Assembly: GCF_000968685.2 (NCBI RefSeq)
Contig: NZ_LAKD02000055.1
Span: 1-64,000, forward strand
Length of the DNA: 64,000 bases
Source of the DNA: Streptomyces antioxidans
GTDB taxonomy: Bacteria; Actinomycetota; Actinomycetes; Streptomycetales; Streptomycetaceae
Direction of reading: 5' to 3'
Numbering within the stretch: position 1 is the stretch's first letter; each line of letters opens with the position of its first letter. Below, in pieces: positions 36,601 through 43,109 of the stretch. Below the pieces are notes generated by a model. It ran no database searches. It worked only from the letters and a program-made list of their open reading frames with translations, and was not told the DNA's origin. A program made the position numbers and the translations under genes.

Positions 36601-36805
36601 TACCGCCGCCGTTCTCCAGGAAGAGCACCCCGGCGGGGGCGGGGCGGCGCGGCGGGCCGACCGGCTCCTCCTCGAAGAACTCCGCCTGGGTGGGCGCGGG
36701 GCTGGGCACCGGATCGCCGACCCCGCGCAGGTCCAGCACGGTGTCGGCGTACCGCGCACCGGCCGGGCCGATGGAGTAGAGGCGGATCCGGGACAGCTCG
36801 TACAT
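30656..36805 (-). CDS. SMC/MksB-like coiled-coil ATPase with large disordered insert (JetC-like position)
   Basis: Large (2049 aa) SMC-type protein expected to dimerise and act on DNA with the two small partners upstream. N-terminal Walker A LENGGGKS (63-70, first Gly of the usual loop replaced), an Ala/Glu/Arg coiled coil (about 290-600), a disordered insert (about 615-1128) rich in Ala, Asp, Gly, Ser and Thr with degenerate RVTVRIDEADDD-like units, a hinge-like globular block (about 1130-1290), a second coiled coil (about 1290-1860), then signature VFSGGQLLTAAIALY (about 1902) and Walker B TLFLDNPIG (about 1935), with Asn where most SMC proteins have the catalytic Glu. Family members I know are about 1100-1550 aa. 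It is the third gene of the operon; function is inferred from architecture. Confidence 0.75.
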   Translation of the reverse strand: MYELSRIRLYSIGPAGARYADTVLDLRGVGDPVPSPAPTQAEFFEEEPVGPPRRPAPAGVLFLENGGGKSVLLKLIFSVMLPGHRNTLGGASSGVLRKFLLADDCGHVALEWQHTVTGETVVVGKVSEWRGRQVSNDPRKFAEAWYSFRPGPGMSLDSLPVAESAAVRPAVEGASTARGRRRTMKGFRDALTEAVKAYPHLDVVWVEIHERWNEHLGELGLDPELFRYQREMNADEGEAAGLFAVKNDSDFTDLLLRAVTDTRDTDGLADLVHGFAHKLGRRAELTAEREFTAGSLDLLQRIADAAERREQARGVHAGAERRTRTLARRLSARGAEERARAAGLAERVASAAEAVTAAEGARGRSDLVAAEIAYRHASLALTAAEKGAAAQRRELNDARTLHSAWQAAETVLRHRAAADRSARVAAAILEAERDAAPALAARAKAAADLVRALHAAAEDGERVANEEEERSAGLQEAGEAAHRDATSAATAAQRARSDAEHLRQRLTEVEQETAEAVRAGWLDDSAPDADPARAALAASDAEKTTVAAFDEARETARRTADHAKSAAAEEARAELAAARAVDAARAAESAYDAERRVAEALGAERRLVELLGLPQLPAAVPAPRAAATRPSPAEARAARGVTVRLPDADAAGRRGTRALPTDSDRTGWITVHVDEEDADDIGLSQLPAAFRAAPSALSNPLDGDHAYAPEQRPTDTLERLAEENCAAPPAAPENGPATPGPAPRLTDAAHVEDVRPHGGPLHEAGQDTGAPALAPTVAGPAATGPASAESASPTGELGAAPDVHAASSSAARLADGPAPTGSVTGPVGEAGPGEPNEGDAASVGDRWAGWHGAGGGEDGEVGSAEASRRRPLAAESRPAGRVTVRIDEADDDTSGGGGPRPEGRRGGAPNAAADSHGDGRHAGPEAATAASADVSHAAPHGGARVAAAESRPSGEVSARVGDGDDGQAEGEAAATDAKPDGQVTATGTRPGSGTPADAATGSSADSATDGTAPDSGSATAPDSATAPGSSADTVTPTDVVTVAALDVSADADSDVSAAADTDSATVAPTDVVTSAATADAADTAPDDSDCWSPELGGEPEAQAGPDRDRTPGPGPDRGRQPRAAARPAPKPLIEGPLTAEELDRSAEALRELLEESVGSAERQLFELRTAAAEDARILGALGDGGLLPPSADVLVAVEFLGEHGIPALPGWRYLAQAVDPADHAAVLAARPELVDGVVITDPGTHARAREVLGQASLLPRSAVAVGTSAALLAPTPAPGAADSGVFLVPPNPAMHDERAADDERRELRARATARDEEIRALAARLAGDRALSARLASWRTGCPSGRLAELAAAAETARESADTAQGDLVEARTARAEADEAATEAARVRDERQEAAQRARRVADALAGLAYRLRERATWQTRLRELAEEAAEYEERAAGCVDRARAADEDRRAAQRAADDARRTARALRAERAEIAGAPDDLGEDTEPPTVSLPALREAYRAASQVYEKVGVGADLRAEQARAESDESAALATLDRLTNKVRTRAAQLLEGTDGADGPSRQAAAARAESLVQMLESRASAASEQLGRLRGEAERLAPADGDAHTELPEELAPADAEQAKKLLRTANGELAARTDALDTARTAHADLVRAHRAAEDAAGGFDETAALLRDLLRDGPGAEDDGERPEPYAGDLAEARQAAAETRRSLRGCAADLSAAESSVREASDVLVRHANSTRYEQVRTPARQQIRELPAAALPEHAAAWAEAFAPRLRVLTDELEQLERNRDSIVDRLRGLVESCLATLRSAQRLSRLPEGLGEWSGQEFLRIRFEDPDQASLTERLGEVIDEATRSAVRKNSDLRRDGMSLLLRGVHAALQPRGVAVEILKPDAVLRAERVPVGQMGDVFSGGQLLTAAIALYCTMAALRSNDRGRDKHRHAGTLFLDNPIGRANATYLLELQRAVADALGVQLLYTTGLFDTTALAEFPLVIRLRNDADLRAGLKYISVEEHLRPGLPVREPEEEQQVHGQITATRMYRRPEADVEAPAEAADRP

Positions 36806-36820
36806 GGCGGCGGACTCTCG

Positions 36821-36850
36821 TTGTCGGAAGCTGGGTTGTCGGAAGCTGGG
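36821..36850 (-). repeat. Perfect 15-bp tandem duplication between the kite-like and SMC-like genes
   Basis: TTGTCGGAAGCTGGG occurs twice with no gap. It lies just past the kite-like gene's stop and 16 bases upstream of the SMC-like start, so it pushes apart two genes that are probably co-transcribed. Confidence 0.95.
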
Positions 36851-36865
36851 GCTGGGCGTCGGGGT

Positions 36866-37756
36866 TCAGGAGTGGAAGGGGAGACCGGCGTCGGCCACCA
36901 GGTCCAGGTCGTCCCCCTGGTCGGGGGGCAGCAGGGTGGCGCCGCCGTCGCTGACGGGGACGACGCCGAGCTCCAGCAGCTCGGCCATGGCGGCGGAGGC
37001 CGCCATGTCGCGCACCTGGAGCTGGTAGCGGGCGGTCGTGCGGTAGGTGCCGCCGGATTCGTCGCCGGTGCGCTGGAGGAAGCCGGAGTCGACCAGGAAG
37101 GCGACGGCCTTGCCGACGATGCCGGTGGTGGAACCGGCGAGCCTGCGCGCGTCCTTGGTGGCGCCGGTCGCACTGCGCCGGGCGTAGACCCGCCAGGCGG
37201 ACTCCAGCCCGGGCGCACCGGTGGCGGGGTCGGTGTTCTCCCCCTGCTCCTCGGCGCGCTCCTCCAGCCGTCGGCACGCCTGGCGGACGAAGGCGTCCAC
37301 ACCGTTGACGGTGACACGGCCGATATAGCCGTCGTCGGCAAGGTCCTCGGGGCGGGGAAACGCCAGGGCGGCGACGGCGAGATGGGCGAGGCCGTGCAGG
37401 AAGCGGTCGGCGGAGTCGGTGGCGGCGCGGCGGGCGTAGTCGCCCATGCGGACCGCGAAGACGGAGTCCTCGGCGGCGGTCACGGCCATTCCGGCGCGGG
37501 TCGACACCTCCAGCACGATGAGCCCGAGCCCGGCGGCGATGGCGTCGGTGAGGCGCGCGAAGGCCGGTTCGTCGCGGTGGCGGCGCAGCAGCTCGGCGTA
37601 TTCGACGTCCCGCGCGGGCAGCAGCTTGGGCTGGAGCCCGAAGGCCACCAGCCGCGCGGCGTCTGCCGCGTCGGCGGGCGACAGCCCGGCCGCCGCCGGG
37701 GCGGGAGCCGCGTCCGGCGGTGTCATCGCCATCGCGTCGATGTCGTACTCGGTCAC
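36866..37756 (-). CDS. Kite-like (MksE/JetB-position) winged-helix protein
   Basis: 296 aa, no clear catalytic motif. Predicted helical and winged-helix content (ARDVEYAELLRRHRDEPAFARLTDAIAAGLGL, then GIVGKAVAFLVDSGFLQRTGDESGGTYRTTARYQLQVRDMAASAAMAELL) resembles the tandem-winged-helix kite subunits that bind kleisins, in size as well as fold. It lies between the kleisin-like and SMC-like genes, the order of JetA-JetB-JetC. The GTG at 37756 has GAGGAGG seven bases upstream; the frame is open further. Assignment is by position and architecture, not by a signature. Confidence 0.6.
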   Translation of the reverse strand: MTEYDIDAMAMTPPDAAPAPAAAGLSPADAADAARLVAFGLQPKLLPARDVEYAELLRRHRDEPAFARLTDAIAAGLGLIVLEVSTRAGMAVTAAEDSVFAVRMGDYARRAATDSADRFLHGLAHLAVAALAFPRPEDLADDGYIGRVTVNGVDAFVRQACRRLEERAEEQGENTDPATGAPGLESAWRVYARRSATGATKDARRLAGSTTGIVGKAVAFLVDSGFLQRTGDESGGTYRTTARYQLQVRDMAASAAMAELLELGVVPVSDGGATLLPPDQGDDLDLVADAGLPFHS

Positions 37757-37776
37757 GGCTGAACCTCCTCGCACCG

Positions 37777-37868
37777 GGCGTGCTCACACGGGGCGTCCTG
37801 ATGGGTCACGGCCATCACGCCACCCCGGCGCACGGGGGCGTGCTCATGGGCCGCGGCCATCACGCCAC
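37777..37868 (-). repeat. 45-bp tandem duplication straddling the kleisin-like gene's stop
   Basis: GGCCATCACGCCAC occurs at 37810 and 37855, each preceded by a CGT(G/C)CT(C/G)ATGGG(T/C)C(A/G)C variant; a third, weaker CGTGCTCACACGG lies at about 37779. The copy at 37855 carries the TGA of the kleisin-like gene (minus strand) and its final codons. Confidence 0.85.
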
Positions 37869-39392
37869 CTCCGCGCGGTCGGCCGCCATACCGGCCGCGT
37901 CCAGCAGGGCGGTGCCCACTATGAGGTCGGCGCCGCCGAATTCGGGGTCGTCCAGCTCGGTGCCGTCGTCCACGGCGAACAGCAGCCGCTGCTCGCCCTG
38001 GCGGTAGGCGGTGCCGACCGGGGGGCTGGCGGCGTGGACGGCGAGGAGGGCGATCAGATAGGGCAGCTCGGCGTCGCGGCGGCGGGCGTCGGCGAGCAGC
38101 CCGGACAGCCGTCGCGGGGCGTCCGCGGGCAGTTCGAGCAGTTCCATGGCCACCGCCAGCTGCTCCTCGCTGAAGCGGCTGTCGTCGGGGGTGGCGATGA
38201 GATCGGGATCGGGCATCTCGGCGCCCAGGTGCTCCCGCTCGACCGGCGGGGTGAGCAGCATCTCGACGAGGTCGCTCATCCGCACCGAGGTCGGGGTGCG
38301 CAGCCCCGTGCCACGGGCGAAGAACGCGTCGGTGACCCGGCCCGCGCGCTCCAGGGGCAGCGGGAGGACGGGGGCCAGCAGCTGTCCGTACAGGTCGTAT
38401 CCGGAGCGCGGGGCGGGCGGCGCGAAGGCCTGGCGGTCCTGCTCGGCGCGGAACAGCGGACCGGCCTCCAGCAGCCGGGACTGCAGCTGGGTGTGGCGCC
38501 GGATGCAGTCCTTGACGATGTCGACGAGCTCGGCGGCGCGCCGCTTGTGCTCGGCGCTCTCGGCCTCGTCGCGCGCCTTGCGGATGTTGGTGAGGATCGC
38601 GTTCTCATGGCGGTAGCGGTCGGCGACGTGGTCGAGCGCCTCGCTGATCAGCTCGGGGACGGTGCTCAGCCAGTCGACCGCGCGGACGTTGCGCCGGGTG
38701 GCGTCGAGGGTGCGGCGCAGCGTCTCCGAGTACTGCACGGTGCGGTAGCGGGCCTGCTCGGCGGCGAGTTGGGCGTCGGCGAGGCGGCCCCGGCTGATCA
38801 GGACCTCCAGCTTGACCTCGGCGGCGATCTGGGCGCTGGTGACATCCGTGTCGAGGGCGCCGACCAGGACGTTGACCGCCTCGTCGGTGGTGCGCAGATA
38901 GACGCTGCCGCCGGGGCCCGGCACCTCCTCGATCAGCTTGAAGTCGTAGTCCCTGCGGACATATACCCCGTCGGGCCCGAACGTGCCGTAGACGGCGCGG
39001 AAGCCGCGGTCCACACTGCCGACGTTGATCAGGTTCTCCAGCACCCAGCGGGCGACCCGGTCGTGCTCGGCGGCGGGGCGGCGGGGGGCCTGGGCCGCCA
39101 CCCGGGGCAGCAGCCTGGCCACTATCTGCTCGTGGTCGGCGCCGGTGTCGAAGTCCATGTGGAGGGTGACGAGGTCGATGGCGGCGAGGGCGACCTCCGC
39201 CATCGCGTACACCCCGTACTCCCCCGCGAGGTTGGCCTTGCGCGCGTCCAGGTCGTGCAGCGGCGCGGTGCAGGCGAGCGCGCGCAGCCGCCGGGCCAGG
39301 CCCTCGTCCGCGGCCGGGCCGGGGGCCGGGCGGGCGGCCCCTTCAGCGGTGTTGAGCTGGGGCGCGGCGGCCCCCGGGGGTGGAGATGTCAC
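37860..39392 (-). CDS. Kleisin-like (MksF/JetA-position) protein
   Basis: 510 aa, mostly helical, with no enzyme motif. The N-terminal region (LAGEYGVYAMAEVALAAIDLVTLHMDF) is followed by winged-helix and barrel-like strands (GGSVYLRTTDEAVNVLVGALDTDVTSAQIAAEVKLEVLISRGRLADA), a long coiled segment (RYRTVQYSETLRRTLDATRRN; ENAILTNIRKARDEAESAEHKRR) and a C-terminal helical block. Size and order (first of three, before kite-like and SMC-like genes) match JetA/MksF kleisins. I start at GTG 39392 (VTSPPPGAAAP), which has no clear Shine-Dalgarno and may be leaderless; the frame is open to 39488. Confidence 0.6.
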   Translation of the reverse strand: MTSPPPGAAAPQLNTAEGAARPAPGPAADEGLARRLRALACTAPLHDLDARKANLAGEYGVYAMAEVALAAIDLVTLHMDFDTGADHEQIVARLLPRVAAQAPRRPAAEHDRVARWVLENLINVGSVDRGFRAVYGTFGPDGVYVRRDYDFKLIEEVPGPGGSVYLRTTDEAVNVLVGALDTDVTSAQIAAEVKLEVLISRGRLADAQLAAEQARYRTVQYSETLRRTLDATRRNVRAVDWLSTVPELISEALDHVADRYRHENAILTNIRKARDEAESAEHKRRAAELVDIVKDCIRRHTQLQSRLLEAGPLFRAEQDRQAFAPPAPRSGYDLYGQLLAPVLPLPLERAGRVTDAFFARGTGLRTPTSVRMSDLVEMLLTPPVEREHLGAEMPDPDLIATPDDSRFSEEQLAVAMELLELPADAPRRLSGLLADARRRDAELPYLIALLAVHAASPPVGTAYRQGEQRLLFAVDDGTELDDPEFGGADLIVGTALLDAAGMAADRAEVA

Positions 39393-39522
39393 GTCGCACA
39401 GAGTAGGCGGTCGCACCGACAACGTACGAAACGGCACGGAGATCCCGCTATGACGCACCAGGTCCCCCACCCGCGTACGCGCGTACACCGGCGCGTCCCC
39501 CGCACCTCACCGATCCGTCAGT

Positions 39523-40626
39523 CTACGGCTCACCGGCCGGTGGTCCGTCCAGGGCGAGCGCCGCGAAGGTGGCGAGCCAGTGGTCGCCGGTGAAGTCCCC
39601 GGAGACGGTGGCCGGGAGCCCGGCGGCCAGATGGTCGCGGGCCGCCGTGCGCAGCACGTCCGCCCGTGGATCGCCGTACGGCAGGGCGGCGGCCAGGCGG
39701 CGGAGCGCGGCGGCCCGGCTGAGGATGAGTCCGAGCAGATGGCCGATCTGCGGATCGCCGGGGTCGGAGACGATGGGCGGGGTGAGCACGGTGACGGGCG
39801 CGCCCCATTCGACGCCGGGGAGGAAGCGTTCCAGCCAGCGTGCGAACTCCTCCTCCGGCAGCACCCGGCAGACCGTCTCGGCCTCGGTGAGCGCGGGCGA
39901 GAGGAAGTCCTGCCCGGAGGGCTCCCAGTGGACGGGGGCGTCGTGGTCGTCGGCGAACCAGTCGAGCACGGCCTCGGTGACCGGTTCGACGATCCCCTTG
40001 GCGCCCGCGGCGGCGGCGCTGTCCAGGACCAGCCCGAGGGCGAAGGCGCTGTTGGTGTGGACGCCGTGCCGCACCGGGTAGGTGGCGCGTTCCAGCCATC
40101 CGGCCAGCAGTGCGCGGACGGCGTCGGCGGCCGGTTCCAGGGCCTCGGCCCAGCGCTCGCCCGCGGGCCCCGGCAGGCTCCGGCACTCGGCGGTCAGCGC
40201 CAGCAGCCAGGCCCAGCCGTAAGGGCGCTCGAAGGAGGGATGGGCGCGCAGATAGTCCGCCTCGGCGGCGATGGCGCCGACCGTAAGGTGCTCATCCAGT
40301 ACGGCGGTGACCTCGTCGGCGCGGACGCGGTCGGGGCAGCGGCGCAGCAGCCGGACCAGCAGCCAGTGCATATGGACCGCGGAGTGCCAGTCGTAGGAGC
40401 CGTAGAAGGCGGGGTGGTGCCGGCGCGGCTCGACCAGGTCCTCGGGTCCGCGCAGCAGATGGGCGGGGGCGTTGGGGTAGGCGCGGGTGACGTTGGCGGT
40501 GGCGAGGGCGGCGAACCGGGCCGCGTAGGGGCCGAGTTCGCGCCCCGTCCCGTCCGGCTCGTGCACCTCGTCCAGCTCGTACGAAGGGTCCGGCTCGTAC
40601 GAGGGGTCCGGCTCGTACGCGGTCAA
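39523..40626 (-). CDS. DUF2891 family protein
   Basis: 367 aa, cytoplasmic, alpha-helical, resembling an (alpha/alpha) toroid: regularly spaced helices with ENPSYDWHSAVHMHWLLVRLL-type segments (here FYGSYDWHSAVHMHWLL, ERPYGWAWLLAL, HGVHTNSAFALGL, WEPSGQDFLSPALTEAE). The conserved His, Asp and Trp residues suggest a sugar- or amino-compound-active enzyme, but no activity is established to my knowledge. The apparent TTG start overlaps the pcp stop (TTGA), making it the fourth gene of the DUF969-DUF979-pcp operon. The N-terminus carries an 18-bp repeat encoding (E)PDPSY(E). Confidence 0.75.
   Translation of the reverse strand: MTAYEPDPSYEPDPSYELDEVHEPDGTGRELGPYAARFAALATANVTRAYPNAPAHLLRGPEDLVEPRRHHPAFYGSYDWHSAVHMHWLLVRLLRRCPDRVRADEVTAVLDEHLTVGAIAAEADYLRAHPSFERPYGWAWLLALTAECRSLPGPAGERWAEALEPAADAVRALLAGWLERATYPVRHGVHTNSAFALGLVLDSAAAAGAKGIVEPVTEAVLDWFADDHDAPVHWEPSGQDFLSPALTEAETVCRVLPEEEFARWLERFLPGVEWGAPVTVLTPPIVSDPGDPQIGHLLGLILSRAAALRRLAAALPYGDPRADVLRTAARDHLAAGLPATVSGDFTGDHWLATFAALALDGPPAGEP
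40576..40620 (-). repeat. 18-bp tandem repeat at the 5' end of the DUF2891 gene
   Basis: CTCGTACGAAGGGTCCGG, CTCGTACGAGGGGTCCGG and a truncated CTCGTACGCGG run head-to-tail from 40576. They encode EPDPSY repeats right after the start codon and keep the frame. Confidence 0.9.
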
Positions 40627-41267
40627 TGCGTCGCCCCCTCGGCGACGCGCAGATCGGCCCGGGTGCTCATGGCCGCCCCGATGACCGCCCGCAGCGCGTC
40701 GGCGGCCATGGCGGCGGGCAGTGCGGGTTCGGCGCCGTCCACGACCTGTTCGGGCGCGTACGGGAGGTGGACGAAGCCGCCGCGCAGGGCGGGCCGCTCG
40801 GTGGCGATGAGATGGGCCAGACCGTAGAAGACGTGGTTGCACACAAACGTTCCGGCGGTCTGTGAGACGGCGGCCGGAATCCCCGCCCCGCGGACGGCCG
40901 CGACACACGCCTTGACGGGCAGGGACGCGAAGTAGGCGGCGGGGCCGCCCTCGACCACGGGTTCGTCGATGGGCTGCCGTCCGGCGTTGTCGGGTATCCG
41001 GGCGTCGTCCACGTTGATCGCCACCCGCTCGACGGTGACACCGGGACGGCCGCCCGCCTGGCCCACGCACAGCACCAGGTCGGGATCGGCCTCCGCCACG
41101 GCGGCGGACAGCTCCTCGATGGCGGCGCCGAAGGCGCAGGTGAGCCGTACGGCCGTGACCTCGGCGCCGGGCGGCGGATCGGCGGCCACCAGGGAGACGG
41201 CCTGCCACGACGGGTTGACGGCCGAGCCCCCGAAGGGTTCGAAGCCGGTGAGTAGCACGCGGGTCAC
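40623..41267 (-). CDS. pcp: Pyrrolidone-carboxylate peptidase (pyroglutamyl peptidase I)
   Basis: Cysteine peptidase (C15) releasing N-terminal 5-oxoproline from peptides. 214 aa: GFEPFGGSAVNPSW at the start, VGQAGGRPGVTVERVAINVDDARIPDNAG in the middle, and catalytic Cys in GTFVCNHVFYGL, with FVHLPYAPEQ near the end carrying the His of the triad. The GTG start overlaps no gene; the TGA overlaps the DUF2891 start. Together with the adjacent DUF969/DUF979 membrane proteins and the PxpABC oxoprolinase across the GntR gene, it forms a pyroglutamate release, uptake and hydrolysis module. Confidence 0.93.
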   Translation of the reverse strand: MTRVLLTGFEPFGGSAVNPSWQAVSLVAADPPPGAEVTAVRLTCAFGAAIEELSAAVAEADPDLVLCVGQAGGRPGVTVERVAINVDDARIPDNAGRQPIDEPVVEGGPAAYFASLPVKACVAAVRGAGIPAAVSQTAGTFVCNHVFYGLAHLIATERPALRGGFVHLPYAPEQVVDGAEPALPAAMAADALRAVIGAAMSTRADLRVAEGATH

Positions 41268-41281
41268 AGCAGCGGCCCCCT

Positions 41282-42250
41282 TCAGAACGCGAACAGCGAG
41301 ATGATGGCGATGTTGCAGACCAACAGCGCCCCGGCGGTGGGGATCTGCGCCTTGATGGGCCCGTACTGGTCCTTGAGTTCCAGCAGGGCGGCGGGCACCA
41401 GGTTGAAGTTGGCGGCCATGGGCGTCACGAGCGTCCCGCAGAACCCGGCCAGCATGCCGACGGCGAGGACGGCGGGCGCGTCCCCGTGCATCTGCTCGAT
41501 GAGCACGGGCCAGCCGATGGCGGCGGTCATCACGGGGAACGCGGCGAAGGCGTTGCCCATGATGACGGTGAACAGGGCCATTCCCACGCAGTAGACGGCC
41601 ACGGCCACGTACTTCTGGCCCTCCGGCAGCACCTGTTCGGTGATCTTGCCGACCTGGGTGCCGACCCCTGCCTCCTGGAAGATGGAGCCGAGCACGGCGA
41701 GCAGCTGGGGCAGCAGCAGCGCCCAGCCCATGGACTCCAGCAGGCTCCGGCCGGCGTGCAGGGGCACCGCGGCCCGCCGCTCGCGCACCACGGCCATGGC
41801 GACGAGCAGCCCGACGATCGCACCGAAGCCGAGGCCGAGGATGGTCTCGCTGCCGGCCTCCAGGACCGGTTCGCCCCCGATGTGCCAGTGCTTGACGGCC
41901 GAGGCACAGACGACGGCCACCAGCGGGATGCTGAGCGCCGGGACGAACAGCCTGCTGCCGAGCCGGGCGGCGGACGCGGCGCGCTGCTCGGGGGTGGTGG
42001 TGCGCGGCACACCGCGCCCGGTGAGCTGGAAGCCGCCCAGGCAGACCATGGCGAGGACGGCGACGCCCAGCGGTTCGGCCGGGGCCTTCTTCTCCACCAC
42101 CCAGCCGCTGTAGAAGAAGCAGCCGCCGAGCAGCCCCCAGAAGGCGGCCGAGCCCAGGCGCTTGGGGTTGGTGCGGTCGACGGCCATCTGGGCGGCCATG
42201 GCGACGAAGACGGCGCCGACGAGCCAGTAGAACCACTCCGCCTTGATCAC
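41282..42250 (-). CDS. DUF979 membrane protein, probable 5-oxoproline transporter component
   Basis: 322 aa, about nine hydrophobic segments (WLVGAVFVAMAAQMAV; LFVPALSIPLVAVVCASAV; GFGAIVGLLVAMAVV; YVAVAVYCVGMALFTVIMGNAFAAFPVMTAAIG; GMLAGFCGTLVTPMAANFNLVPAALLEL). The last one resembles the anion/organic-acid permease fold. DUF979 always pairs with DUF969; from the neighbours (pcp, PxpABC) the substrate is likely 5-oxoproline, a link noted for PxpABC neighbourhoods. The GTG start overlaps the DUF969 stop. Confidence 0.85.
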   Translation of the reverse strand: MIKAEWFYWLVGAVFVAMAAQMAVDRTNPKRLGSAAFWGLLGGCFFYSGWVVEKKAPAEPLGVAVLAMVCLGGFQLTGRGVPRTTTPEQRAASAARLGSRLFVPALSIPLVAVVCASAVKHWHIGGEPVLEAGSETILGLGFGAIVGLLVAMAVVRERRAAVPLHAGRSLLESMGWALLLPQLLAVLGSIFQEAGVGTQVGKITEQVLPEGQKYVAVAVYCVGMALFTVIMGNAFAAFPVMTAAIGWPVLIEQMHGDAPAVLAVGMLAGFCGTLVTPMAANFNLVPAALLELKDQYGPIKAQIPTAGALLVCNIAIISLFAF

Positions 42251-42969
42251 TTGGCTTCCTCCGCGGTGCGGCTGCCCTCGGCAGCGGATCGGCCGCCGGG
42301 GGCGGCGAGGTCGTGGTCCAGCGAGCGGTCCAGGCGCAGCAGCCGGAAGCCGTGGATGAGGAAGGCGCAGACGGCGGTGGGGATGGCCCACAGCGCCAGC
42401 TGAAGCGGCTCCAGATGGGTGTGGTACGTGGTGTTGACGAACCCGGTGATCAGCAGGATCGAGCCGATGGCCAGGAAGCAGTCCTCGCCGAAGAACAGCC
42501 CGACCGTGTCGGCGCTGGCGGAGTACGAGCGGACGCGCTCGCGGACCCGTTCGGGCAGCGGGCCGTGGCGGCGCTCGGCGGCGCCCTCGGCCATCGGCGC
42601 GACCATGGGCCGGACGCTCTGGGCCGGGCCGCCGATGCTGGTGAGGCCGAGGGCGGCGGTGAGCTGGCGCAGCAACAGGTAGAGGGCGAGGAACCGGCCG
42701 GTGGTGAGCTTGCCGAGCCGTCCGATGAGGATACGGGCCTGTTCCTGGAGGCCGTGGCGCTCCAGGAGGCCGATCACGGGCAGGGTGATGACGAAGATCG
42801 TCACCGAGCGGCTGGAGGCGAAGCCGTTGCCGAAGGCCGCCAGGATCTCCTGGGGCGAGAGCTTGGCCAGCAGTCCGGTGGCGATGCCGGCGACCCCCAC
42901 CACCAGCAACGGGTTGCGTCGTGTGGCGAATCCGAGGATCACCACGAGGACGCCAAGGAGAACGATCAT
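42247..42969 (-). CDS. DUF969 membrane protein, probable 5-oxoproline transporter component
   Basis: 240 aa with about six membrane spans (MIVLLGVLVVILGFA; LLVVGVAGIATGLLA; VTIFVITLPVIGLLER; FLALYLLLRQLTAALGL; CFLAIGSILLITGFV; LALWAIPTAVCAFLIH) and a polar C-terminal tail. LTSIGGPAQSVRPMVAPMAEGAA between spans 4 and 5 is a family signature. First gene of a four-gene minus-strand operon; the operator-like palindrome at 43034-43055 lies 65-86 bases upstream of its ATG. Confidence 0.85.
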   Translation of the reverse strand: MIVLLGVLVVILGFATRRNPLLVVGVAGIATGLLAKLSPQEILAAFGNGFASSRSVTIFVITLPVIGLLERHGLQEQARILIGRLGKLTTGRFLALYLLLRQLTAALGLTSIGGPAQSVRPMVAPMAEGAAERRHGPLPERVRERVRSYSASADTVGLFFGEDCFLAIGSILLITGFVNTTYHTHLEPLQLALWAIPTAVCAFLIHGFRLLRLDRSLDHDLAAPGGRSAAEGSRTAEEAK

Positions 42970-43033
42970 GCGTCCCGCCTTCCGCGCACAAGGACCTCAC
43001 GGGGGCGTGAGGAGGGTGCACCGGAGGCTAGGC

Positions 43034-43055
43034 GTTCGTTCAACGATCCGACAAG
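43034..43055. promoter_or_regulatory. GntR operator candidate upstream of the DUF969 operon
   Basis: GTTCGTTCAACGATC followed by CGACAAG. It matches the copy at 44007-44028, in opposite orientation, at about 20 positions, the core being GATCGTTCAACGATC with CTTGTCG flank. The same element at both targets implies one regulator controls both operons. Confidence 0.65.
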
Positions 43056-43060
43056 AGCCT

Positions 43061-43076
43061 GAAACAAACTTGTTTC
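43061..43076. promoter_or_regulatory. Palindrome GAAACAA-AC-TTGTTTC between gntR and DUF969
   Basis: Seven-base perfect arms around two bases. It lies six bases from the GntR operator copy, within the 140-base gap between the gntR stop and the DUF969 start. It is A/T-rich in a very GC-rich context, so it may be a second regulator's site or part of the -35/-10 region; a terminator for gntR is less likely because the stem is weak. Confidence 0.45.
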
Positions 43077-43109
43077 TGCTCCGCCGGATCGTTTACCGCC
43101 GGGAAACCT

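Noticed and set aside
30656..39392. Complete Wadjet (JetABCD) system
   Set aside because: No JetD/TOPRIM nuclease gene is present on either side, so only an incomplete or different system can be claimed.
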